From assembly GCA_030834765.1 (NCBI GenBank), contig JAUQXG010000273.1, forward strand, positions 1-16,881: 16,881 nt of DNA. The letters are read 5' to 3'. Of the stretch, positions 7,437-16,096 are shown piece after piece. A program made the position numbers and the translations under genes. This DNA is from Lutispora sp. (GTDB taxonomy: Bacteria; Bacillota; Clostridia; Lutisporales; Lutisporaceae). Position 1 is the stretch's first letter. Every line of letters starts with the position of its first letter. The notes under the pieces were generated by a model. It saw nothing but the letters and a program-made list of their open reading frames with translations, was not told where the DNA came from and ran no database searches.

Positions 7437-8453
7437 ATGAAAAAGGTATTAATTATATGGCTAATAGTCATGGCAATATTATCTACAGGCTGTTCTAAGT
7501 CTGCTGCGCCTGTAGCGAACCCAGCTCCTGTGGTACAAAAGAAAACTGTTGTTGAAGCCTTTGGCACATTGCAGGTAAAAGAAAAAATAAACATCAATAT
7601 AGACTTTCCGGCTTTCGTTGAAAAAGTCCATGTTGTAGATGGTCAAAAAATCAAAACTTCAGATGTTCTTGTTACATTAAATGCGAAGGACTATAAAACT
7701 GAAATTTCCAGTAAACAAAAAGATTTAAATATAGCGAATTTAGAAATAGAACAAGCAAAAAATAATGTCTTTATAGATCACGAAAATGACCCTTCTATGA
7801 GGAAATTAGAAAATGATTTAAAAACGGCACAAGGACTTTATGAAGTAGCTTTAAAAGAATATAAAGACCAAGAGCTTTTATATAAACAAGATGCGATATC
7901 TCAGTATGATTTAGCACAAACTCAAAAAAATCTTGATATGAAGAAAAAAGAAGTAGATGATGTAAGTTTTTCAATAGAATCTTTAAAGGAAAGCAGACAA
8001 AAGGAGACAAGTCGGATAAATATACAAAATGAGAAATATGCAGCTATAAGAAATGAAATTTCATTAATGAACTCAAAGCTTAATAAGCCTTATATCAGTG
8101 GCAATCATATCATATCCACAGTACATAATGGTATCGTATATGATATAGGCTATACAGCTGGAGATCTGATAGATTCCACTAAAAAGATGCTAAGCATTAT
8201 GGATCTTGATACCTTATATGTGGAAGCAGAAGTATCTGAAGAGTTTATAAAAGATATAAAATTGAATGCTGTAGCTACAATCATTCCAACAGCAGATAAA
8301 TCAAAAGAATACAAAGGCAAAGTTGTTTTCATATCTAACAAGGCTTTAGTAAAGAATGGTGAAACAATAGTGCCTATACATATTTCATTAGATTCACCGG
8401 ATGAGTTCTTGATGCCTAATTTCAATGTTGATGTAAATATAGAAATGAATTAA
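7437..8453 (+). CDS. HlyD/MacA-like membrane-fusion lipoprotein
   Basis: I chose the ATG at 7437 (338 residues). It begins with a lipoprotein signal, MKKVLIIWLIVMAILSTGC, with Cys19 as the predicted lipidated residue. An ATG at 7419 lies inside the upstream gene and overlaps its own ribosome binding site. After the signal come a first biotinyl-lipoyl-like half (about 55-85, VDGQKIKTSDVL), a long Lys/Glu/Gln-rich coiled-coil hairpin (about 85-215), the returning half-motif (about 225-255, GYTAGDLIDS) and beta-barrel segments to the end. This is the adaptor architecture of HlyD/MacA. In a Gram-positive cell it would sit on the outer face of the membrane and work with the MacB-type permease and ATPase just upstream. 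GGGAG gives the binding site. The operon ends at the stem-loop at 8480-8524. Confidence 0.86.
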   Translation: MKKVLIIWLIVMAILSTGCSKSAAPVANPAPVVQKKTVVEAFGTLQVKEKININIDFPAFVEKVHVVDGQKIKTSDVLVTLNAKDYKTEISSKQKDLNIANLEIEQAKNNVFIDHENDPSMRKLENDLKTAQGLYEVALKEYKDQELLYKQDAISQYDLAQTQKNLDMKKKEVDDVSFSIESLKESRQKETSRINIQNEKYAAIRNEISLMNSKLNKPYISGNHIISTVHNGIVYDIGYTAGDLIDSTKKMLSIMDLDTLYVEAEVSEEFIKDIKLNAVATIIPTADKSKEYKGKVVFISNKALVKNGETIVPIHISLDSPDEFLMPNFNVDVNIEMN

Positions 8454-8479
8454 GGAAACATAGAAACAAGAAAAGCTGT

Positions 8480-8524
8480 GAAATGAGGCCACTGAAAAAA
8501 GCATGCTTTCAGTGGTCTCATTTC
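8480..8524. terminator. Stem-loop between converging operons
   Basis: Arms of 18 bp (8480-8497 and 8507-8524) pair fully apart from one G-U pair, around a 9-nt loop. It lies 26 nt after the adaptor stop codon and 25 nt beyond the stop codon of the converging dehydrogenase gene, so it can serve both strands. The T tract is weak on both sides. Confidence 0.65.
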
Positions 8525-8549
8525 TGATTTGTTCCTTATCATTTCTTGA

Positions 8550-9674
8550 TTAAATATTATTTTTGTTATCAAAGTGTTCTAAAGTAGCTCTATATAATGC
8601 TCTTTCATATAAATTTTCACTATTCATAGAAATATCACAACCTTTTTTAATCAAAACATTAAGAAAGGGTTCCAATTGTTGCTCATATACCTTCATAGAT
8701 CTTTTGGGAACAACCCCAGGCCAGCTATTGCATGAAACTGTAACTCTTCTAAATTCAGTTTTTACTGCTTTAGGAATATCTTTATATTCCTCTGCATTAG
8801 TTTCAAAGATATACTTATCCAAAGTCCCATAAGGAATGCCTTCAAAAGCTTTGACCTGTATAGGATCCACATTTTCACAATAAGGATCAGCCGTCAAATC
8901 CAAAATAATAGCTTCTTCCTTTAAGCACCCTATGAGATCGTTGGTAATAATATATTTTGTAAAATCTGCTCTTTTGGTTGCATCAATTAATAGGTCCGTG
9001 GATGGAAACATTCTTCTAATGTCATCTTTGGATTTTATTGAATTGCTTCCAATATAGGCTACAGTCAAACCTGGAATATTCACAGCATCTGAATGTCCGC
9101 TTATTTTTTCACCTAAATATTTAAAGCAAGCTTTTCCTGCATGGATTCCTATGTTTCCAGCTCCATATATTACAACATGATATGGAGCTCTTTTGGAAGA
9201 ATAAAAATCACTTCTCCTTTTCTCCATCTCATCTATAGCCGTACATACGCCTCCCCATGCTGTTTGCTCATATGTAACAACCATTCTTTGACTTGAGTCA
9301 TCCATGATAGCATCCAAAGAAAATGCCATAATTTTATTTTGAAGAATTCTTTCTCTTAGCAGAGGTCTTGATTCATAATGAAGCATCGACAGCAATATAG
9401 AGTTTTCATTCATTTTATCGAATTCATCAAGGTCTGGCGCCTTTAGAACAAGAACTAAATCCTGCTTATATACCTCATCATGTGATGCGACCTTTACCCT
9501 ACCGTTTTGTGCAATATAATCATCGGATTTATAACCCATTTTATTGCCATAGTCTTCATCAATATAAATATCTACATCGTATTTATCCAGCATTTTTACA
9601 AAGCTTGGTAAGAACGCTCTTTTTTCACTATCTTCTTTGTTCATGGTAGGAAGTCCTATAGATTTAGTAATCAT
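8550..9674 (-). CDS. Alanine dehydrogenase / PNT-fold NAD(P)-dependent enzyme
   Basis: From the ATG at 9674 the protein has 374 residues and begins MITKSIGLPTMNKEDSEKRA, the N-terminal pattern of alanine dehydrogenase and its relative N5-(carboxyethyl)ornithine synthase. The Arg (KRAF), Lys (LVLKAPD) and His (MLHYES) that bind pyruvate and perform catalysis in alanine dehydrogenase have counterparts. A Rossmann motif GAGNIG lies near residue 175. I therefore infer an oxidoreductase converting an oxo acid and amine to an amino acid. Alanine versus carboxyethylornithine or another imino acid cannot be settled by eye. The ATG at 9716 (388 residues) is possible but has only a weak binding site; the chosen start follows AAAGGAGA at about 11 nt. 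An EamA transporter gene lies just upstream on the same strand, suggesting that its product may be moved across the membrane. Confidence 0.78.
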   Translation of the reverse strand: MITKSIGLPTMNKEDSEKRAFLPSFVKMLDKYDVDIYIDEDYGNKMGYKSDDYIAQNGRVKVASHDEVYKQDLVLVLKAPDLDEFDKMNENSILLSMLHYESRPLLRERILQNKIMAFSLDAIMDDSSQRMVVTYEQTAWGGVCTAIDEMEKRRSDFYSSKRAPYHVVIYGAGNIGIHAGKACFKYLGEKISGHSDAVNIPGLTVAYIGSNSIKSKDDIRRMFPSTDLLIDATKRADFTKYIITNDLIGCLKEEAIILDLTADPYCENVDPIQVKAFEGIPYGTLDKYIFETNAEEYKDIPKAVKTEFRRVTVSCNSWPGVVPKRSMKVYEQQLEPFLNVLIKKGCDISMNSENLYERALYRATLEHFDNKNNI

Positions 9675-9757
9675 AATTTTGTTTATCTCCTTTAGGTATA
9701 GTAATTGACTTTGCATTTTATATTGCTTCTTATTTTTAAAATTATGTAATTGACATT

Positions 9758-10645
9758 CTATACTTTCTCAATTACCTTTGACCTTTGGACTATGATTACT
9801 CCCATTAATATTAAAATGGCCGATATCATCATCTTTATTGTTATGGGTTCACTTAAAAAAAGCCAGCCTAGAAACATCGCTACCACTGGATTTACATAGG
9901 CATATGTACCAGCCTTGGAAACAGGCCATACACTTATCAGATATATATAGGATGTGTAGCCAACCAAAGAACCTATTAGGATGAGGTATATTAAGGCTCC
10001 AATACCTTGAGGACTATAGTTCATTCTTGAAGATTCACCCAATATGATTCCCGCCAGAGTCTGCACCAATCCTGCTGAAACCATCTGAACACCAATCTGA
10101 GCTACCACAGAACCTGTAAATACTGTTCTTTTAGAATATATTGAGCCAATAGCCCATGCCAAACTGGCAAAAATCAATAGGATGATACCCATTATATCTG
10201 TATCAAATTCTCCACCGCTGCTAAAGGATAATATTCCTACTCCTGAAAATCCAATCAGCATACCAATCCAGCCTAGGGAGCTTATCGGACTGCCTCCAGG
10301 AATAAATTGTTCTATTATAGCTATAAATATTGGTATTACAGCTATAAACAATGCTGCTGTGCTGGAATTGATTTTCATTTCTGCTAAAACAACAAAGCTA
10401 TTGGCTATAGTAAGTAAAAAGAGACCCACAATAGAAATCTTCCAATAGTCTTTCTTTTCTTTCGGAAATTCCATTTTCTTTAAATAGGCAAAGGACAATA
10501 GTATGGTACCAGCTATCAAAAACCTGATACCAGCAAAAAGAAATGGCGGAAAGCTCTGTACCCCTATTCTTATTGCCAGATAGGTAGAGCCCCAAATAAT
10601 ACATACTAAAATATAAGCGATAAGTCCAGAATTGGCCTTTTTCAT
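9758..10645 (-). CDS. EamA/DMT-family transporter
   Basis: The 295-residue protein has ten predicted membrane helices in two EamA repeats. WGSTYLAIRIG (about 19-29) and AGIRFLIAG mark the first; WAIGSIYSKR and TYAYVNPVVAMFLGWLFLSEP mark the second. The family includes amino-acid and metabolite exporters such as YedA and RhtA (established knowledge). The substrate here is unknown. The start follows GGAGG at 6-7 nt. Transcription should begin at an extended -10 element about 70 bp upstream. The dehydrogenase gene follows after 83 bp without a clear terminator, so co-transcription is likely, and export of the enzyme's amino-acid product is a reasonable but untested idea. Confidence 0.88.
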   Translation of the reverse strand: MKKANSGLIAYILVCIIWGSTYLAIRIGVQSFPPFLFAGIRFLIAGTILLSFAYLKKMEFPKEKKDYWKISIVGLFLLTIANSFVVLAEMKINSSTAALFIAVIPIFIAIIEQFIPGGSPISSLGWIGMLIGFSGVGILSFSSGGEFDTDIMGIILLIFASLAWAIGSIYSKRTVFTGSVVAQIGVQMVSAGLVQTLAGIILGESSRMNYSPQGIGALIYLILIGSLVGYTSYIYLISVWPVSKAGTYAYVNPVVAMFLGWLFLSEPITIKMMISAILILMGVIIVQRSKVIEKV

Positions 10646-10716
10646 ATATTACCTCCTATAGGGTTCAGCTTTCAGCTTATCACCCATTTTATTCCTTACA
10701 CTCTTACTTTAAGCTT

Positions 10717-10725
10717 ATTATAGCA
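10717..10725 (-). promoter_or_regulatory. Extended -10 promoter of the EamA transporter gene
   Basis: On the minus strand TGCTATAAT (10725-10717) is an extended -10 with a perfect TATAAT. No convincing -35 is present at 16-18 bp, which is acceptable for extended -10 promoters. The leader would be about 65 nt. Confidence 0.5.
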
Positions 10726-10751
10726 TACATGATTTTAGATCTTTAACAAAA

Positions 10752-10801
10752 AAAAGGATAGGATTCAGTTCATTCTACCCGTCCCCTAATCCTATCCTTT
10801 T
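10752..10801 (-). terminator. Intrinsic terminator of metG
   Basis: Perfect 14-bp arms (10752-10765 and 10788-10801) surround a 22-nt loop, and on the minus strand the stem runs into eight consecutive T (10755-10748). It begins 15 nt past the metG stop codon. Confidence 0.85.
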
Positions 10802-10815
10802 CCATTGCTATAAAT

Positions 10816-12777
<1,962 letters not shown>

Positions 12778-12786
12778 TTAGAATAC

Positions 12787-13092
12787 AAAAAAGCCATCCG
12801 TCCTACTTAGGGACGAATGGCTCGTGTTACCACCCTTTTTCGTATTTGCATAATACAAATACCTCATTCATAATGGAACTTAGAAATATCCTTATTCCAC
12901 TGCCTGTTAACGAAGGCGCATCGTCATAGGCTTAAATCAAGATATGCTCTCAACCCTCACCCACAAGGTTCAAGGACCATGTTCAGAAAAACTTCCTGTG
13001 CAGGTTTTCACCTAAAACCAATTACTTTCAAAGAAATCCTTGGTTAACCCTGCTCTCTAAGACATTCCGCTTTACTTACTCTTCCCATCATT
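12787..13092 (-). promoter_or_regulatory. T-box riboswitch (tRNA-Met specific) upstream of metG
   Basis: Reading on the minus strand, the leader shows AAGAGTAAGTA, the GA/K-turn motif AGAGAG (13058-13053), a distal stem closed by CAGG...CCTG with GGTGAAAA (13012-13001), and a specifier loop TGAACATGGTCCTTGAAC with the codon ATG at 12980-12978. The 14-nt T-box AGGGTGGTAACACG is at 12836-12823. Its TGGT can pair with the ACCA end of uncharged tRNA-Met. It is followed by a terminator with arms GCCATTCGTCC and GGACGGATGGC (12821-12811 and 12803-12793) and six T (12792-12787). Uncharged tRNA-Met should stabilise the antiterminator and allow metG transcription. The T-box differs from the common AGGGTGGNACCGCG in its 3' half. 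Confidence 0.9.
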
Positions 13093-13100
13093 ACCTTTAT

Positions 13101-13132
13101 ATTATAAATATTAGTTTGCGAATATATGTCAA
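13101..13132 (-). promoter_or_regulatory. Candidate promoter of the T-box/metG transcript
   Basis: A perfect TTGACA (13132-13127) and a perfect TATAAT (13106-13101) lie upstream of the T-box, but 20 bp apart, which is long. An alternative -10 (TATTTA at 16 bp) gives better spacing with a poorer match. Transcripts from the TPM gene could also read in, since no terminator is seen between them. Confidence 0.45.
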
Positions 13133-13217
13133 AATTATACTCTATTGCTTTTTATCTGTCAAGGAGCTTTCATATCCAGAAGCATTCCAATAATCACCAT
13201 AATCTGTTTCCTCGTCT

Positions 13218-13979
13218 CTAAAAGCCTCCTGAAGATCCTCCACCACCAGAGCGACCTCCGCCTCCAGAGCTTCCGCCACCAAAGCCGCCTCCGCCTCCAC
13301 GGCCACCACGACCTGATGCTATAATATAAAATAATAGACGTGTCATCCTGCCTCGATTAAATATCAAATCTATTATTATAAAAAACACAATGATTACCAC
13401 AACAATAGGATTCATTCCCCTGCTTTGACTTTCGTTTTGATCATAGTCGCTGTTGTTTTCCTCTGGCAATACAACAGTTTCTCCTGTAATCGTCTTATAG
13501 ATATCTGAATATATTGTAAGTACGCCTACATCCATTCCATCTTTGGCACTGACTTCAGAAAACTTTTTTAGAAGCTTGTTGCTCTCCAGGTCAGTAAGGT
13601 CACCTTCATAGCCGTATCCAACTTCAATACGAGATTTACGCTCACTCATACTGATAATAAAGAGAACACCTTTGTCTTCCGTACCTATTTTCCATTGATT
13701 GAAAAGCTGATTTGCGTAGTCTTCAATTGTATTGTCATCAAGAGATGGCACGCTTACAAAAACAATTTGACCTCCATCAGTGGCTTTAAAAATTTCTCTG
13801 CCAAGACTATTTATTTGATTTTCTGTTTCGCTGTCAAGGACGGCTGCAAAGTCATTGCAATAAAATTCGCTGGTGGGGTTTGGTATTTTTATTTCATTCT
13901 CAGCCTGAACTGAAAAGCTTGAAATATGAAATACCAACAAAACCAATAGAATCCAGGCGAAAACTTTTCTTTTTTTCAA
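13218..13979 (-). CDS. TPM-domain membrane protein with Gly/Ser-rich tail
   Basis: The 253-residue protein has a signal peptide (about 1-26, ending VQA), a TPM domain (about 35-165, with YCNDFAAVLD, GVLFIISMSERKSRIEVGYGYEG), one or two membrane helices (about 191-221) and a tail almost wholly of Gly, Ser and Arg (222-253). This is the YgcG/TPM architecture: an extracytoplasmic domain known as TPM_phosphatase, named from a plant thylakoid protein. The role in bacteria is not firmly established. The start is TTG at 13979, five nt after GGGGGG. An in-frame stop codon a few codons upstream rules out a longer form. It follows lemA, a frequent neighbour, across 89 bp holding a stem-loop. The Gly-rich tail DNA is locally GC-rich. 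A different frame stays open through the tail and beyond the stop. Confidence 0.85.
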   Translation of the reverse strand: MKKRKVFAWILLVLLVFHISSFSVQAENEIKIPNPTSEFYCNDFAAVLDSETENQINSLGREIFKATDGGQIVFVSVPSLDDNTIEDYANQLFNQWKIGTEDKGVLFIISMSERKSRIEVGYGYEGDLTDLESNKLLKKFSEVSAKDGMDVGVLTIYSDIYKTITGETVVLPEENNSDYDQNESQSRGMNPIVVVIIVFFIIIDLIFNRGRMTRLLFYIIASGRGGRGGGGGFGGGSSGGGGRSGGGGSSGGF

Positions 13980-14012
13980 ACTATCCCCCCTGCTCTATAT
14001 AAGGATTAGAAC

Positions 14013-14042
14013 AAGGACAATTAGGGCTGCCTAATTGTCCTT
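14013..14042 (-). terminator. Stem-loop between lemA and the TPM gene
   Basis: Perfect 13-bp arms (AAGGACAATTAGG and its complement, 14013-14025 and 14030-14042) enclose a 4-nt loop. On the minus strand it is followed by a weak TTGTTCT tract. It lies 26 nt past the lemA stop codon. It may attenuate or process the lemA-TPM transcript rather than fully terminate it. Confidence 0.5.
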
Positions 14043-14068
14043 ATGATTTATATATACTCTATGATCCA

Positions 14069-14626
14069 TTAAAACTGAACTTGGGGCGCATTTTCTGCGC
14101 CTTCAGCAGCCTTTATATATGGGAATGCATCATAGCCTAACATTCCTGCAAATATATTTGTTGGGAAAAGCTTGATTTTCCTATTATAAATATTCACCTT
14201 ATCATTATAATATTTTCTAGCTACTGCGATTCTATTCTCTGTACCTTCTAGCTGCACTCTTAGGTCTTGGAAACCCTCGTTTTGTTTTAAAACGGGATAA
14301 TTTTCAGTAATGGCAAGCAGTCTTCCTAACGCAGAAGTCATTTGCTCATTTGCATTGATTTTATCAGTAATTGTGGTAGCTCCAGCAAGTTTGCTTCTTG
14401 CTTCTGCAATTTGCGTAAATATTTCTTGTTCTTTACCTGCTTGTGCTTTCACTGTCTCAACAAGATTAGGTATTAGATCTGCTCTTCTTTGATATTGAAC
14501 TTCTATATCTCCCCAAGAAGCATTTACATCCTCATTTAAACCTACTAGATTCCTTTGCAATCCGATGACATATACGGCTATTAAAGCCAGAATACCTAGT
14601 ATAATAAATATACCTTTATTTTTCAT
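14069..14626 (-). CDS. lemA: LemA family membrane protein
   Basis: The 185-residue protein has an N-terminal membrane anchor (about 5-23) followed by the LemA core: NEDVNASWGDIEVQYQRRADLIPNLVETV (30-58) and long helices to about 165, ending with the conserved FPTNIFAGMLGYDAFPYIKA-like patch. LemA proteins are helical, surface-exposed, single-anchor proteins of unclear molecular function. They often lie next to TPM-domain or HtpX protease genes. Here the TPM gene follows on the same strand. The ATG is preceded by GAGGT. An orphan TATAAT lies at 14704-14699 on the minus strand, with no good -35. The length is typical of the family. Confidence 0.92.
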   Translation of the reverse strand: MKNKGIFIILGILALIAVYVIGLQRNLVGLNEDVNASWGDIEVQYQRRADLIPNLVETVKAQAGKEQEIFTQIAEARSKLAGATTITDKINANEQMTSALGRLLAITENYPVLKQNEGFQDLRVQLEGTENRIAVARKYYNDKVNIYNRKIKLFPTNIFAGMLGYDAFPYIKAAEGAENAPQVQF

Positions 14627-14744
14627 TGTACTACCTCACCCTTTCATTCATTAAGCTACTTTATTTACGAATTCAAATCTATTTTGTCTGATAACTTAAT
14701 TATAGATAAATGCTATTTTTCTATAATTATTATTTACACAAATA

Positions 14745-14945
14745 TTATTTGCATTCACCTATATATTTTATTGCATCCATTGGACACACCATCTTACACA
14801 TTTTGCAATTATCATTACAGGCATTGGCATCTTTTATGATTGGCTTTCTCCGCTTTTCAAATACACCAAATTTACAATTGGCTACACAAGTGCCACATTC
14901 TATACACATATCTCGGTTTATTTCTGGATAACATGCCTTTGACAT
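14745..14945 (-). CDS. Small 4Fe-4S ferredoxin-like protein
   Basis: From the ATG at 14945 the protein has 66 residues with two iron-sulfur motifs. The first is CIECGTCVANC (C-x2-C-x2-C-x3-C). The second is CNDNCKMCKMVCP (C-x3-C-x2-C-x3-C-P), with three residues rather than two between its first pair. Two further cysteines lie near the N and C termini. It is likely a low-potential electron carrier or a stray bi-cluster domain; no partner oxidoreductase is adjacent. I chose this start because AGAGGAG is 8 nt upstream. A GTG at 14954 (69 residues) overlaps the binding site itself. A candidate promoter lies at 15051-15079 on the same strand. Confidence 0.82.
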   Translation of the reverse strand: MSKACYPEINRDMCIECGTCVANCKFGVFEKRRKPIIKDANACNDNCKMCKMVCPMDAIKYIGECK

Positions 14946-14999
14946 CTCAATCACTCCTCTATGAAAAATATGAATCGCGAATTTCTAATCTGAGCATAT

Positions 15000-15015
15000 C
15001 TTTGTAGCTACAAAG
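15000..15015. repeat. 16-bp palindrome in the ferredoxin leader
   Basis: CTTTGTAGCTACAAAG is a perfect palindrome in the predicted 5' leader of the ferredoxin gene, flanked by imperfectly complementary GAATTTCT and AGAGATTC. It could be a small RNA stem or a dimer-binding site. Confidence 0.35.
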
Positions 15016-15050
15016 CCCTGTCCTAAATCAGAGATTCACTGTATATAACT

Positions 15051-15079
15051 ATTATGCCATACACATATTATAATTCCAA
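15051..15079 (-). promoter_or_regulatory. Candidate promoter of the ferredoxin gene
   Basis: On the minus strand TTGGAA (15079-15074) and CATAAT (15056-15051) are spaced 17 bp, matching four and five of six positions. The leader would be about 100 nt. Confidence 0.45.
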
Positions 15080-15089
15080 TATTAAAGCT

Positions 15090-15119
15090 TTGTCTGAATT
15101 CGTATAAATATAGTATAAT
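15090..15119 (+). promoter_or_regulatory. Candidate promoter of the MoxR-type operon
   Basis: TTGTCT (15090-15095), an 18-bp spacer and a perfect TATAAT (15114-15119). Transcription would begin near 15126, about 11 nt ahead of the AAGGAG binding site. This supports translation starting close to 15146-15152, not at the ATG at 15320. Confidence 0.55.
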
Positions 15120-15151
15120 TTCTATAAAGGTTTTTTAAGGAGTGGATTAAA

Positions 15152-16096
15152 ATAGAAAAAGATATAGATATATTTTTTAAATTCCTACAAGAGCAAGGAG
15201 TTTCAAAGGATTTAATAAAAGATTTACAATACTGGCGCAATCAACATAAGGTATCCGATGCCATCGCCACCAGGGTAAAAGCACCCTCTGTTTATTATTA
15301 TGGTCCTGATGCTTGGTCTATGTGTATAGCCACACTTTTGGAAGGAGAAAATCTTCTTTTGGTAGGTCCTAAGGCTACAGGAAAAAATGTTCTTGCCAAC
15401 AACTTGTGTTATGCCTTTGGGAGGCCGCAATGGGATATATCCTTCCATGTAAATACAGACAGCAGCACCTTGATCGGTACAGACACATTTATAGATAATC
15501 AAGTAAGATTTCGTCCAGGTGCAATGTATGAATGTGCTACCTATGGAGGATTTGGCGTTTTAGATGAGATAAATATGGCGAAAAATGATGCAATCGCTGT
15601 GCTTCACTCCATACTGGATCATAGAAAAGCCATCGATGTACCTGGATATACAAGGCTAGACCTTCATGAAGCTTCCAGATTTATCGGTACCATGAATTAT
15701 GGTTATGCAGGTACAAAGGAATTAAATGAAGCATTGGTATCTAGATTTATGGTGGTTGAAGTTAAGCAAATGAGCAGTGATGAAATTACAATGCTTCTCT
15801 CAAAAGAATTCCCAGGGGCAAATTCAGAAATATTAAAACAGTTTGCAGGTATTTTTTCAGACCTTCAGATAAAAGCACAAAACGCTGAAATATCCACAAA
15901 ATGTGTTGACTTAAGAGGAATCATCGCAGCATTAAAAACCATAAGAAGAGGTTTGAATCCTCATCTTGCTATAAAAATGGGTATCACAAATAAAAGCTTC
16001 GATGCATATGAAAAACAGATCGTACAAGACACTATAAACACTAGAATACCAGATTCTTGGAAAAGTCATCATGTTTTTGGAGTCAGCCATGAATGA
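15152..16096 (+). CDS. MoxR/NorQ-type AAA+ ATPase with apparent non-canonical start
   Basis: The AAA+ core shows Walker A GPKATGKN, in which Asn replaces the usual Ser/Thr, Walker B GVLDEIN (Asp138, Glu139), sensor-1 Asn in GTMNYG and an arginine-finger-like SRF. Numbering is from codon 15152 (314 residues). MoxR-type ATPases work as chaperones with a VWA-domain partner to activate or load metal cofactors on enzymes; the following gene is a plausible partner. The frame is continuous from a stop at 15125, and its first 56 codons (EKDIDIFFKFLQEQG...) read as real protein. Yet the first ATG is at 15320, just 15 codons before Walker A. No ATG, GTG or TTG lies between. AAGGAG at 15137-15142 stands 9 nt before ATA (15152) and 3 nt before ATT (15146), so ATA is my preferred start. 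A mutated or mis-sequenced ATG is the alternative. The conservative form would be 15320-16096. Confidence 0.8.
   Translation: MEKDIDIFFKFLQEQGVSKDLIKDLQYWRNQHKVSDAIATRVKAPSVYYYGPDAWSMCIATLLEGENLLLVGPKATGKNVLANNLCYAFGRPQWDISFHVNTDSSTLIGTDTFIDNQVRFRPGAMYECATYGGFGVLDEINMAKNDAIAVLHSILDHRKAIDVPGYTRLDLHEASRFIGTMNYGYAGTKELNEALVSRFMVVEVKQMSSDEITMLLSKEFPGANSEILKQFAGIFSDLQIKAQNAEISTKCVDLRGIIAALKTIRRGLNPHLAIKMGITNKSFDAYEKQIVQDTINTRIPDSWKSHHVFGVSHE

Noticed and set aside
14946..14954. GTG start for the ferredoxin, three codons upstream of the ATG
   Set aside because: The GTG overlaps the GAGGAG binding site, whereas the ATG has normal spacing.
15224..15502. 92-codon minus-strand frame opposite the start of the MoxR-type gene
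   Set aside because: The plus strand reads as conserved AAA+ protein here; no binding site for the minus frame.
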